Shown: piece after piece, positions 48,290-60,970 of the stretch
Layout: the number at the start of each line of letters is the position of its first letter
Position numbering within the stretch: the first letter of the stretch is position 1
NCBI GenBank assembly: GCA_018292915.2
Contig: JACVVK020000463.1
Location: 194,501 to 258,500 of the forward strand
Origin: Batillaria attramentaria
Taxonomy: Eukaryota; Mollusca; Gastropoda; Batillariidae
Length of the DNA stretch: 64,000 bases
Direction: 5' to 3'
Position numbers and translations under genes: made by a program
The notes under the pieces: generated by a model
Databases searched by the model: none
What the model was told of the DNA's origin: nothing
What the model saw: only the letters and a program-made list of their open reading frames with translations

Positions 48290-48682
48290 TTTAAGTTGTT
48301 TCTCTATAGAGAAACAACTTTATGGGATGGGGCAGATTTCGCTGCGCGCAGCAGCAAGTTTCAGTGTAGTTCGGGTAACCCATGAGTGTTTCGGGGAAGA
48401 CACATCCTGGATAGAGGGGAAACCATGCCTAGTTTCAGTGTAGTTCGGGTAACCAATGAGTGTTCGGGGAAAAACACATCCTAGATAGAGGGGAAACCAT
48501 GCCTAGTTTCAGTGATACAAAACAAGACTGTGACGTTTCTCCAGACAATACATTCTTTCGCGCGCACAGTGACGTAACGAAATCTGCGTCTAGAAACCTT
48601 TCGTGCACACTATGCTGCTACGTTCTTTTTGGCGGAGTTGTGTGTGTGTTGTGTGTGTGTGTGGTGTGTGTGTGTGTGTGTG

Positions 48683-48725
<43 letters not shown>

Positions 48726-49165
48726 CGCGCGCGTTGGGTGTAATTGTGGCAGGGCGCTAAACCACCTTGTTGAAGAGGTTTTTACTTTTTTACTTTGAGA
48801 TGAAATAGGAATTCACCTTCTCCAGAGGTGTTTTTCACGATTTTTTTTGTTGCTGCAATTTTAAAAGAGGTATCGCCGAATTAAAAAAATTCGGTCATGT
48901 TACGAATTTTTACGAAAAAGTTGTTCAAATTCCTTCATTTTCTAGACTTTGGAAGTTCATTCAATTACACATTCTATATATTCGTACTACAGCTCTGGAG
49001 CTCTGACTGGTTTTGTGTAAAAAAAAAAATATTTCCGAGGTAAGGGTGGTTTACACATAAGACCAAATATCTATGAAAAGACTACGCAACTTACTCATCG
49101 TCTCTGCGTTTTTGTCAAGTGTGACAACTGTACGTATGACAGGAACTACTGCACTATTTTTCTAG
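48290..49165. mobile_element. Second copy of the TTAA-type element (left part)
   Basis: Matches 40786-41460, including the 28-bp palindrome (48293-48320) and the GCGCGCAGCAGCAAGTTTCA block. It contains a ~75-bp internal tandem duplication (48365-48500) and a GT-rich tract at 48640-48735. It lies in FREP-B intron 6. Confidence 0.7.
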
Positions 49166-50100
49166 CCTCATGTTTGATTTCCAAAACACGTTTGCACACC
49201 AGTTTTATGGAAATATCCATCCTGAGGCAGTGAAAATAAAGTAGAAGCTTGCCATTGTACATTTTATCAACCAATGTGAAGATTTACCCTGCAAGTCAGT
49301 TCCAAAAGATTTGTGATGTTATGCATGGTTTCTGTTTAGTCCTCATTTGTACTGACCTTGCATGATATTTCACAGACTGTTCAAACACACACAGAACACT
49401 TTGGGATGCTACTGACTTATACTGCAGGCTTACTGAAACAACTGTTGGTGATGTCTGTCATGAGATCTATCCCGGCCTACACTGCCTAGGACCATACTTG
49501 AAACACCTATGCACAGACCACTGACCACAGGTGACACAGCAAAATGCACAGTGTGGCCTGCTTTTCAGGCCCGCCTCCCCCCCCCCCTCACCCTTCTTGC
49601 TGCACCAATGCACAGCTCTTTGTCTAGCATACAGGTTTGTTCAGTGCTGTGCAACAAGATAACAAAGTTCAGGGAAAAGAATATCCTAAAAGTCTATCAT
49701 GCCAGTCAGCAGGGGGAAAAACAGGAGGACGATTCTCACCTTCGTAGACTGGCTGTTGTCTGTGTATATGTTTTATCCAAACAGCCGTGAGAGCCCGAAT
49801 CTAATGCAGCACCTCCCTCTAGTTTCACTCCCTTGCCTCCCAGTACTGCCTCTACTCACACCTCTCCGACTTTCCTTGCGTCCCCTCATAGTACACATTT
49901 GCCCCCCCCCCCCCCACCCCCGGAACTGGATTAGCGTTGATTGATCACCTTCTCGTTTCCATCATCAGAGTCATTTTCTTCAAACTCTTCTACATGTCCG
50001 ATGGTATCAGGAAAACCGCTGTCCAAATCTACCTATCTTGCCACACTCTAATCTTCACTTTCTGCACCATTCCCCGGAATATCGAACAAAATTCGATGAT
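49166..50100. other. FREP-B intron 6, no feature recognised
   Basis: Sequence without a counterpart in FREP-A. Contains poly-C tracts at 49576-49586 and 49902-49918. No coding motif. Confidence 0.4.
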
Positions 50101-50215
50101 TATAAGAGAGAGAGAGAGAGAGAGAGAGGGGGACTGACTGAGTGACTGACGGAAATATTATTTTCAAAGTATGAGATAACAGACACACAAACACTAACAA
50201 ACAAAACAAAATGCA

Positions 50216-50216
<1 letters not shown>

Positions 50217-50258
<42 letters not shown>

Positions 50259-50300
50259 ACACACACACACACGCGCGCGCGCGCGCGCGCGCGCGCGCGC
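50217..50300. repeat. (CA)n(CG)n microsatellite in FREP-B intron 6
   Basis: Orthologous to 26393-26468, with the same CA-to-CG transition. Confidence 0.95.
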
Positions 50301-50426
50301 TTTACAGCACATGTCGCGTACACTACAGTGTATATGCGATGTAAATTTCAAATGCGACAAATACACATAGAAGAAGAATTAACAACGCAGTAAGGGAGAG
50401 AAGGAAAAATTCATTGGTTAGCGTCA

Positions 50427-50696
<270 letters not shown>

Positions 50697-50724
50697 CTAC
50701 AAGGAAAACAATTATATTTAAATT

Positions 50725-50728
<4 letters not shown>

Positions 50729-50802
<74 letters not shown>
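50729..50802. repeat. (CA)n abutting the FREP-B exon 5 donor
   Basis: Same position as 27633-27706 in FREP-A. Confidence 0.95.
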
Positions 50803-50804
<2 letters not shown>

Positions 50805-51045
50805 CGTCCAGCCGCCCCCTGCCGTCGGTCTGGTCACAGAAGACTTCTATCAGTCTGTTGCCGACGGTCAGTGTGTGGACACTGTTACTCGTGTCGTATT
50901 CCATCACATCAAGACAACTCGCTGGTTTATACGCAAGATCTGAAGCAAATGAGTCATAGTGAGAGGCTGAACTTTCTCCATCCGACTTCTCTATAGTGTG
51001 TTTGGTAATCCAGTCGCAAAAGCTTTTCCAGAATATTGCTTTGCA

Positions 51046-51115
<70 letters not shown>

Positions 51116-51134
51116 CGCACGCACGCACAGATGG

Positions 51135-52103
51135 TGCAGGGACCTATGCATGGACACAACCTTCCGTAGGCACAGCCTAAACGCCAAGTCTCAGACTTGC
51201 CAGTCTCGGTCTAAATTTCTCGCGTAACCGCTATGCATGGACGCGGACAACAGCCCAGACAACCAAGTCTCAGACTTGAAGTCGGCCTACGTGACGTCAT
51301 CTACTTTATCTAAATTTAGAGTGTGGGATTCCGGTATTCCCCAGCCAATTGTGAGAGTACGCATGCGCATGTGTTCAACGAGACAGCCCAGCGCCGCGGG
51401 AAAGGAACAGCCAGCGGGATGCCTTACGCAATACACACCGCGCGCGGGCGGTCAGTCGGCCGGTACATATGTGGCAGACTTACCCACCACGCGGCACTGT
51501 GCATCAGTTTCTGCAAGTCAAGTTGAACCTCCGGGCTGGTTAGTTGGTTAGTTAGTTATTTAGGGCTTAACGCCGCGCAAGCAACAAAGGCTAATTCGCC
51601 TCCGGGCTGGACTCAGACGTAAAAATACTGAACAACAGAAATAAAGGGGAATATTGCTTACGGAATGGATGACATACTCCCATATCACCTCTCAAGGAAG
51701 GTGAGCAAACTAAATGCAGAGACTGGTGAGACTGGCACAGCGCAGGTCACAGTGACATGCTGACGGATCGGCTGAGCCACTGATGAGAGTGCCATGCAAA
51801 ACAGTACACACCAAAGACGCTCGCAGTATGGTACATATACCCATAAAACATGATCTAGGCCTTGGCATAGTCGAATGAAACTCCACAACACCGAAAAACG
51901 CCATGCTGATTGTCGTTTAGGCCGAGCCTACGGCATTTAGGCCGCCGATTTCGCGTGACTAAATCGGGGCCGTTTAGGCTGCCGTTTAGGCCCTGACTAC
52001 CCCGTTGTCTGTGTCCATGCATACCGATTTCCGAGATTTAGTCAGAGCCTACGAATTTAGGCAGGGCCTACGCGTTTAGGTCGTGTCCATGCATAGGTCC
52101 CCT
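51135..52103. mobile_element. TIR element (~0.97 kb) truncating the FREP-B linker exon
   Basis: Inverted ends CAGGGACCTATGCATGGACA and CAGGGGACCTATGCATGGAC with similar subterminal blocks (CGTAGGC..GCCTAAA). FREP-A lacks it. CAGGG-type ends suggest hAT, but the flanking 8 bp agree only partly, so the family is uncertain. No transposase ORF. The right end falls inside linker exon 4. Confidence 0.75.
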
Positions 52104-52385
52104 GTTAGTGCAGCTGTTTGTGCTGCAGTTGGTGCAGGGGTTGTCGTACCTGTGAAGATGAAAAGCTTTCATGGCTGTTATGTGAAAAACGGAGGCTAGG
52201 AATGTCCGACAGTGGGCTCCGGCTGTTGTGTGGAATCCCTGAATTCATCAACTTATTCGTTCGTTCGTTCGTTCGTTCGTCTGTATTCACTTCTCAGTGA
52301 TAAGGAAACGTGTCTCAGATTCAGACTCAGACATAGGCCTTGGCCTATATCAACACGTCTCACAAGATGTTGTGCATGTACATAC

Positions 52386-52522
52386 GGGGGAGCCGGTGTA
52401 GCATCCGGTCCGGTTCCCCCTCTGAAGTAGTCCCCCGAAACTGCTCTAAGCAAAGTGTTGTAGCGTTTTATTTACTTTTTAATTTCTTATAAGTGTCAGG
52501 AACATTTCTAGATCAGCATGTG

Positions 52523-52579
<57 letters not shown>

Positions 52580-52985
52580 CTCTGAATATAACTGTTGTCT
52601 GATACACATAAAAAGCAACAAATAAACAAAGAAAACACCGTCTCCAGGCTCACCCAAACAGCAACAATAAATACAGGATTCTCGAATTTCAACTCAGAAA
52701 AATGTCATCTAACATCGTGGATGAATTTAGGTTTATTTCTTTGCAAGGGGGGACCATTATAGAGCAGTTTTTGCCACGAATTGGTCCCCCGGGGACTACT
52801 TCAGAGGGGGGACCGGACCGGATCCTACACCGGGGTGGTCGAATGGTCGAGCGTTGGACTTCTAATGCTCCGGTCATGAGTTCGATCCCGGCTGGGGCCA
52901 AATATTTGTGCTGGCTTTTTCATCGTTGATATCACCCTATGTGGTGGAAAAGGACGTTAAACCCCCAAACACCCACCCACCCACC
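52386..52985 (+). mobile_element. SINE-A interrupted by a MITE
   Basis: The first 11 bases of the SINE are at 52386-52396 and the remainder at 52830-52985. The outer element is thus older than the MITE. Confidence 0.85.
52397..52829. mobile_element. MITE inserted into a SINE-A head, CCGG duplication
   Basis: Inverted ends TGTAGCATCCGGTCCGGTTC and TGTAGGATCCGGTCCGGTCC extend about 45 bp. CCGG is duplicated at 52393-52396 and 52830-52833. Joining the flanks restores the GGGGAGCCGGGGTGGTCG head of SINE-A. It contains a (GT)n at 52520-52578. Confidence 0.88.
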
Positions 52986-53036
52986 CGCATGTACATACAT
53001 TAAAACATAGATGAAATGATACAGAAATGAATAAAT

Positions 53037-54240
53037 TTAACACTTCATCAAAACATTGCGAGAAACCATGCGAGAAAAGGACCCATTTTCATCAACAACA
53101 ACAACAAAAAATCTACTGAACACGTAAATTAAGCACAAAATGTTGTATTGTCCTTTCATGTTATATGACATGACTTGACTAAATCGTACATCTTCCGAGT
53201 AAACATTGTGAAGTTTCAGCATTCTTGGTCTGATGTGGTTATAAGCTTTACAATAAAACATAAAATGATACTCGTTTTACACCTCCGTCGGACAAAAGGG
53301 GCATGTACTTACAGTTCGGTTTTCAGCAATATACCTATGTGTATTGATTTCGCTGATTCCAAGTCTGAAGCGTATAACAACATCTCTAAAACCTCTAATG
53401 TTCAAACACCTTTTTTTTTTTTTTTGCTGCCCAAACTCTTTGCCAGCTCCAGTGGTGTTCCTCCCAGGTAATGGGTAGAATCCACGGAGGGCTCGGAAGC
53501 TGGGACAATTTTTATTATGCATGATGATGGGATGAGGATGATGGTGAGATGATGCTATGGAGGTCCGTGTGGTTTGGGACTGCAGGACAGGGCCGCATTC
53601 CACGCTTCCTGTCATAAATATCCCGGTATTAACCATGCCCGGGAACTACGGCACCTGCGGTGCCGGCCGTGTAATCATCCACATCATAAGACGTGTCATA
53701 CTAAGGGAAGCACCCCCAAAGTCGCACCCGTGAAGTGGGTGAAACTCGGCTGTGTGGCAACAGCCTCCCCACTGGGTCCATAGCACACCCCGCTCTGGGT
53801 AGGAGCCGACCTAGATAGGAAAAATCCCGCTTGCCTCGGCTGGGACTCGAACCCGGGTCTGCCGGTCCATGGTCCGAAGTGCTAACCACTACACTACAAG
53901 GGCCGGTTAATGTTGAAACACCTTAAGTAATCTTCAGATTCCCATACCGATTTGAAACTTAAATAAACCCTGAAGCGGCTACTATTTTGCATTCCCGCCA
54001 TCCATTCTTGCATCGTCATGTGTTTTAACCTTCGTCTCAACACCCCGATAAAACTACTCACACAACCCACGCCTTGGGCGTACCATACAAAACCAAACCC
54101 GAGGGAACATAAAGCTAACCTTACATTCGTGACCCAATTCGTCTGACCCTGTTCATCAAGTCGTACTAACAACATGTAGGCCTGAATAGGCAGGCGTGTT
54201 TTTTTTCTCCATCTTTAATAACCGGAACCAAAATTTAATA
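53037..54240 (-). pseudogene. LINE C-terminal fragment split by a SINE-B
   Basis: The minus frame right of the SINE reads LDEQGQTNWVTNVRLALCSL, GFGFVWYAQGVG and KSVWESEDYLRCFN. Left of it comes FRDVVIRFRLGISEINTHRY, STCPFCPTEV, then a stop and MFYCKAYNHIRP. This is one continuous LINE protein C-terminus with the CPFC..H..C motif, interrupted at its middle by SINE-B (53413-53908) and by point stops. Confidence 0.82.
53413..53908 (-). mobile_element. SINE-B with 16-bp target-site duplication
   Basis: AATGTTCAAACACCTT (53397-53412) and AATGTTGAAACACCTT (53909-53924) flank it, with one mismatch. Confidence 0.93.
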
Positions 54241-54830
54241 ACTCTGACACAACGATTTACAGTAAGTTTGTATCTCCCTCGTTGCCCATATACCATACTA
54301 TTTGGAGTAGACACCGGTACTCTCGGGAACCTTTTACAGGCATTTGCTACGTGTAACTTTTCCCCTTTTTTATCATTGCATACAACGTAAAAGTATGATC
54401 CACTGTACTGTTGCCTCGCCTAAAATCAGTCCGAGTCTGGGAGATCATAATTATTGTTATTGAATGTTGAATACCTGTTTAAAATGATCTACCTACTTCT
54501 CCTTGGGTATCGAATTTTCGGACCCCGACCGCTGCCTGTGTCCCGTGCGACCTCGTAGCTCCCCCCCCCCCCCCAAAAAAAAAAAAAAAAAAAAAAAACA
54601 ACAGGATGAATTGTTAATGTTATCAGTCAGTTTTTTTGTTTTGTTTTTTTTTAATCACAAACGTATTGAATACCCATTTCTTTGTCTTAACAAGTTTTTG
54701 ATACTCTCTCCTAGACTCCGTATACGTCATTCTATCCCCCTCACTGCGGCTCCTCCTGAAGATACGTAAATTACGTTTGACGGATTTCCTCTTTGTAAAC
54801 ATTCGGATGTTACACAAGGGAGCCATTGTG
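54241..54830. other. FREP-B intron, no feature recognised
   Basis: Contains a poly-C/poly-A run at 54560-54599. From about 54830 the sequence matches FREP-A intron (30610-30935). Confidence 0.4.
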
Positions 54831-56000
54831 GACCTCGACTGTCACGAAATAATAATTAGTCCATTAGGATCAACATTTTCACTTAAATAGGAATAAGAAA
54901 TCGCCATAATTTGCTTACGACTGCGTTACCAAGTGCACTTTAAATTAATAAAGTTTTATATGTTTTTTGTGCCTCGTGACTTACTCTGACAAAATACCTT
55001 TTTGTCTACAATTTTGCGTACAGGGCCCAAAACAACAAAACGTCCATTGGAACTTGCCTAATGCTAAACTTCATCCACGCGTTACATTGCTAAATTTAAA
55101 AGCACCCCAAATTTGTTCAGATACACTGGTAACTGATAAAATAAGTGTCTGAGGGGAAGTGGGGAGCGGAGGAGGGGGGTGGGAGGGGGAGGGGGAAGGA
55201 GGGGGGTGTCTTACATGTCTCCTGCACTTCCTCCAGTGTGGCCAGGATGTTTGACAAGACGTCGCTCTGATTGTTGACCGTGGCCTGCATCTCGGTCACA
55301 GTGTCTTGGAAAGAAGTCACGGCCTCTCTTAGGTGATTCAACGCCTCGCAGCTCGACGCGTTCACATCTAAACAAAGATGCAGAGTAAAGGCACACGTGT
55401 TAATTTATAGGTCTGGTTCACTGACCGAGAGGCAAGAAAAAGTATCCACGGCATTCAAAACTAAATTACTCAAAAAACGGTGACAAATATCCAGCATATC
55501 TTAAGAACCATTCACAGAGAATTCATCTTGAAATCAACAACGGTCGATTGCGTTTCTCTGCTAAAAAAAAAAAATTGCCAAAAATCAGAGCAGAGTAAAC
55601 ATATGTCGGGTAATGACCCAAAAGTCACAACAACTATTTCACGCTCTCTGCATCTGTCCGAAGGCTTGTCATTTACAGCTCACCTTTTCCCGCCGTCGTC
55701 TCCTCCAGGCAGACGACAGCAAGGATTGCAAGGAGAACGTATCCGCCTAGCTTCATCTTTCCTTGGTGATCCTCCTTTCACGATAAGCCACACAAATAGG
55801 AGAAAATCGAATTTTATAATGGAAATATCATAGGACGGGCCAAAATTTCCACGTTCAAAGGCAAGGTTAATGTCACAAACGCACGTCGCTTGCATTCTCC
55901 GCACAGACGTGATGCAAGTGTAACTCTGAGAATGGCGTCATTGTTACTGTCGGGCAGGGTGCAGCTGACCGCACTTCTCCTCAGCAGTGACTGGCGTCCG

Positions 56001-56056
<56 letters not shown>

Positions 56057-56496
56057 ATGCCTGTATCTCCGAAAATACTCAAACGATTGACTTCAAATTT
56101 AGGGAGTCCTAATAAATAACAATCATTGAATAGAGCTTCCGATCCAAGAGTGATTGCACCAATGATTTGTGAGTTCTCGCCCTTTTGAGAAAAGTTGGTT
56201 GTCCGGCGTTTACAGGCGTAAAATTTAATTAAATCACTCCAAATTTTGGATGTTGATAGAATGAATACGGACCCTGAACAGAGTGAATTTTAGAAAAGGT
56301 CACTCTTATGAATTTGATGTAAACCGTACCTCACTAGACATCGCAGGTGAACTCAGTTTAGATGCCTGTATCTCCGAAAATATTTCACCTATTGACTTTT
56401 GGCATAAACCGTACCTCATCACAGTGCTGGTAAACCCATTATAAAAATCAAAATCGCACAATACCATGTATAGATAATGTGTCTCTGGTGTCATAA

Positions 56497-56554
<58 letters not shown>

Positions 56555-56859
56555 TCAGAAAAAAAGTTCACTGCAGCCGTTATCGTCAGTTGAAAATTTG
56601 TAGCCTACTCCAAGCACATTTCTTCCGCAAGCCACAATCATGCCTCACAAACATCGAAGAATAGACGGATGCGCACTGACATAACGTATCGGCGTCATTT
56701 TGCCGACGTCCAATTTCTCTATTTGGAGACGTGGAAAGCGGGAATTTCCTCGATGTACTGGGTTTTGTTTTTGCCACTGACTCTCGCTCAATAGCATAAT
56801 AGAATGAGAGCACATCACAGGTCTCAATGGAGCACATGCACGAACGTTCACGCGAGTCT

Positions 56860-56914
<55 letters not shown>

Positions 56915-57437
56915 GGGTTTGGTGTCCCGGACACCAGAGACGAATTATATATGACTTATAGGCTCTTTTGCAAAAGAGAATAATGCTTTTTTCCCCTTTC
57001 GACAGATCTGGACATTTACCGTGATGGAGAGAGGGCGATAGTGTTGACGATCAATAAAGTCGCCGTTGATGTGATTTTGAGCGTTGCTGATACTGATAAA
57101 CTAGCGAAAGTTTGAATGACTGCTTACGATGATAATTTTAAGACAGAACTTACAAGAGAAGTTTATGGTTAGTACAGTGTTACAAGGGTGCAGGGTAAGG
57201 TCATCCTCGTGTTTGAGGACTTTGAGGAGACCAAAGGGACTTGAAATATCCAAAGTGTGGACAGACAGAAACCCAGCAGACACTCGGACAGTTCCACTAT
57301 AGACTGGTAACCAATGTGAAAATGTGATAGACGATTCTTGTTGGAGTGAATTGGAGACTGACCTGTGTGGTTTGTTGTTGTTGTTTGTTTGTTTGTTATT
57401 GTAAACGCAGCAAAATAAACTGTAAGGATATGCTTAC

Positions 57438-57522
57438 GTGAACTGTCGCTGGAGAATGATGAGAACTTGCTCTGTGTGTCAGGAGAAGCTTGACTCCACT
57501 CCCCAAACTCCCGGCTTTTATG
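57438..57522 (-). promoter_or_regulatory. FREP-B core promoter and noncoding first exon
   Basis: TATA-like CATAAAAGC at 57514-57522. The first exon ends before GTAAGC at 57432-57437. Compared with FREP-A there are about 11 extra bases just downstream of the TATA box, which would shift the start site or lengthen the 5' UTR. Confidence 0.6.
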
Positions 57523-57699
57523 CAGGCTTAGTTCGACGTTAATTAACAAGCCTGACATGTCATTGGTTAGCATCTTTCCACCAACGTTTCTCTCGAAGTT
57601 GGCGCATGCATCCTGAAAGATGGGACGACTGTTGCCACGACAAAGTGACCAATCACAGAACGCAATACAAAACATTCATGAATTGGTTGCACAAACGAT

Positions 57700-58339
57700 T
57701 AGGAAGAATTACAGTCGGTGATAGGCAGTTTGTTTTATCAAGTGAAAGTGACACAGCCGGGGAAATCATTGTGTTTTCTCGCACGCAGTGTCTGTGCGCC
57801 AGCTTAACACAACAGATGTAAATGCGAGTTTTCAAAAGGCGACTGCGTGCACAGGTATTCTCTGCTGTTCTGCAAGGGTTTGGTAGACAAACAGGCAATG
57901 AAGCCGTTTCAAGTAAACAGTTTTCTTTTGCACTAACAGCGAGATGGTTAGATCCAAGTCAATACTAATAAGGAGTCATTGAGGCTTGTTCATTAAATTC
58001 TTCTTACAGTATGTGTTAGATATTAGGCACGCAGACAGGTTACAAATAGAGGACCAGTCATAGATTGCATTTATATTTTGGCCTGGAAATCCCGTTTAAT
58101 GTTTAATTTAATGTCTAATTATTTACTGAAACTCCCCGAAAAGTTTTTTTTTTTTTTCGAATGTTTGGACTTCAGCGGACGACGACAGTATAGTAAGCGC
58201 TGCACACAGACTTGATTCCTCGTTCAGTGGGACAGTTATTACATGTGATGTTCTCCAGCTGTAACGTTCATTTCCTCTCAGCTGAGGGAGATCGGGGGGG
58301 GGAAAGGAAAGAGAAGCAGCTGGACAGAAAAAGACAAGA
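57700..58339. other. Intergenic, no gene seen
   Basis: Ends the near-promoter similarity to FREP-A and then becomes unrelated sequence. Short T- and G-rich tracts only. Confidence 0.4.
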
Positions 58340-59230
58340 CAACAGCACCAAGCTTGTTCATACAAGCACCCAAAGCATACCGTATGCTAGGGAAGATTTT
58401 CATCCTCCCATCGGTGTCGCTTCTTAGGAAGACCATGCAAAAAATGGCAGTTCATGCGGGTTTAAGTGAGAAAATTCTAAAAGGTCTTGCTGTTAAGATA
58501 AATGCAATGTCCTTCCCCACACGCTGGTCTTTGTGCAGTGGTCATGGACAAAATGACAATTAAAGAGCAGGTTACCTACAACAGAGAGCGGGATGAAATA
58601 GAGGGCCTTGAAGATTTTGGCGGGGGAGGAGAAGTGAACATGTTGCGAATCATGCCACAGTTTTTCTGGTGAGGGGACTGATCTCTCACTGGAAGCAACC
58701 AATCGTGCTATTTTTTGTCGATGGTCCCATCGACGCAAGAGGCTACACTCTTTGTTGTTAGAGTGCATTGATAAAGTGCAAGCCGCTGGCATGGAAGTCG
58801 AAGTTGTTATAGCAGATCAAGGCACAAACAATCGGAAGATGTTTGAGAAGTTTGTTGGCAATCACTGAAGATGACCCTTTTTTTTCTTTCACCACAAGAA
58901 AAAAAAAGTGCACGTTTTGTACGACCCTCCCCATCTACTCAAAAACGTGCGAACAACTTCAAAAGAACAGGCTTCAATATCAATGGCACTGACATAACTG
59001 GCAGTATGTTGAAACCTTTTATCATTTCGACAAGGAAGATGCAGTGCGTTTGGCACCAAAACTCACTGAAACTCACTTGAATCTCCCTCCATTCTCTCCC
59101 ATGAGTGCCGCATGGTTTCAACAGATGACAGGTAGCCTGGCACTGGTGATGTGCTACAGTGTGTGGCATGTCGCTCGGCGCACTTGGGCTTTCGGACAGG
59201 ACAAACAGCATAATCATATCTAAAAACCAA
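58340..59230 (+). pseudogene. P-element/THAP9-type transposase remnant
   Basis: Peptide blocks in changing frames follow the order of P-element-family transposases: LPSVSLLRKTMQKMAVHAG, then YNRERDEIEGLEDFG, VVIADQGTNNRKMFEKFVG, then a degraded DPPHLLKN-like motif and NFKRTGFNINGTDI, and RTWAFGQDKQHN. Several frameshifts and stops separate them, including near 58630, 58866 and 58990. No THAP zinc finger is seen upstream. The terminal repeats were not found. Dead copy. Confidence 0.75.
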
Positions 59231-59925
59231 TATCAGCAAGTCATTCAGACATCTAAGATGCCACAAACGTCGATTTTTGTCTCGGACCCTTGTTTTTCAC
59301 GCACAAAGTCAAACAGATGGACGCGCACAAAACAGACCCAACAGAGGGACGTCACACGCTCAGCAGGCTCAGCGCAAGGGACGTCACTCGCTCTCCGATC
59401 TCGTCACTCTCTGGGGCACAGAGTCTTTCAGTGGAAAGTACCTCTGTGCACGGTGGGGAAATGGCACTCACTGCGCTACCGTGACGGACCTAAATTGTCT
59501 CGGTGCTCTCAAACACAAGGTCGCGCACTATGTCATCCTTGACCAGCTTTGAACCCAGAGGGATCCTCAATGGCACAAGTGATGGCAGGCTGTCTTCAGA
59601 GTGAAAGTAGGCGTGTTTCTGAATCAGAGACAAATATAACATGTCTCTGTCTGAATGGACAGATCTATTATTACATTCAGTCCTAAGAGTGCAACACCTT
59701 GGCCTGTCAGAGTGCAACCCCCTTGCCGTTTACTCACATCCTGTTGGATCACGTAAACAGTGCCATCAAAGCGCAACAATAATTGTCCGCTGGCAAAGAT
59801 ATTGCCCAAACGAAAAGTGGTCGGATATTCAAGACTTCGTTTCAAATCGAATCATATGACACACAAGTCTTCGCTTTTCTTTAAAAAAAAAAAATCGCCA
59901 TTTTTGAAAATGGCGCTGGCTGTAA
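59231..59925. other. Intergenic with unidentified ORF
   Basis: A plus frame 59277-59552 (91 codons) contains GTESFSGKYLCARWGNGTHC, but no family is recognised and no splice context is clear. The rest is unremarkable. Confidence 0.25.
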
Positions 59926-60059
59926 GCAGTCCCATTTTCACGACCCGCCGAAAAGGGACTGCACTCTGGAGTCTACGATCTCGTAGGCGCTATGAAGGAG
60001 TTCCCTGTCTTATTATCTACGGTCTTTGGTTAGGGCCTGCATGGCATCCGAGTGTGTGA

Positions 60060-60866
60060 GTGACATATCTTCCACATACATAACCATGCCTTGCTGTGCG
60101 CTTACCACCCGTCGCGCACGCTTCGTTCCGCCGATGGAAAGCGCCCTAAAGTCCCCAAGCGCAACATGAAAACCGCAGGCGATTTTTTTTTTTTTTGGTG
60201 CCCCAACTCTTTTGCCAACCCCAGTGGTGTTCCTCCCAGGTCCCACGAAGGACTCGGAAGCTGGGACAATTTTTATTATGCATGATGGAGATGAGGATGA
60301 TAGTAAGATGATGCAGTGGAGATCCATGTGGTTTGGGACTGCGGGACAGGACCGCATTCCACGCTTCCTGTCATAAATATCCCGGCATTAACCAGGCCCG
60401 GGAACTACGGCACCTGCGGTGCCGGCCGTGTAATCATCCACACCATAAGACGTCATCATCATCATACTAAGGGAAGCACCCCCAAAGTAGCACCCGTGAA
60501 GTGGGTGAAACTCGGCTGTGTGGCGACAGCCTCCCCATCGGGCCCATAGCACACCCGCTCTGGGTAGGAGCCGACCTAGGTAGGAAAAATCCCGCTTGCC
60601 TCGGCTGGGATTCATGATCCGAAGTGCTAACCACCACACTATGGGGGCCGGTACCGCAGGCGATTCTTCTTCAGTTGCCTTGCCCCAAATGTTTGGAACT
60701 CACTGCCGGTCGAAATTTGTGATCTTCCCACACTGTCCCAGTTCAAATCTAACCTGAAAACCCACCTCTTCCTTCAGGCATTTCACACTTAAGCAGTCTG
60801 CCATTTTTTTCAGTACCTTTGGTTGTGCTTGTATATCTGCATCAGGCCAGGGTGTGAATGTGGTGT

Positions 60867-60917
<51 letters not shown>

Positions 60918-60970
60918 AGTTGCTTTGCTGCGAGAATAAGCGCTATATAAATACTAATTATTATTATTAT
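60060..60970 (+). pseudogene. CR1-like LINE 3' end, split by a SINE-B
   Basis: PSRTLRSADGKRPKVPKRNM before the SINE and LKTHLFLQAFHT after it correspond to the extreme C-terminus of the CR1-like protein seen at 34590-34800. The 3' UTR has a (GT)n at 60869-60917 and ends AAGCGCTATATAAATACTAA (ATT)n near 60955-60978. Confidence 0.82.
60185..60652 (-). mobile_element. SINE-B with 13-bp target-site duplication
   Basis: ACCGCAGGCGATT is repeated at 60172-60184 and 60653-60665. It is inserted in a LINE remnant. Confidence 0.93.
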
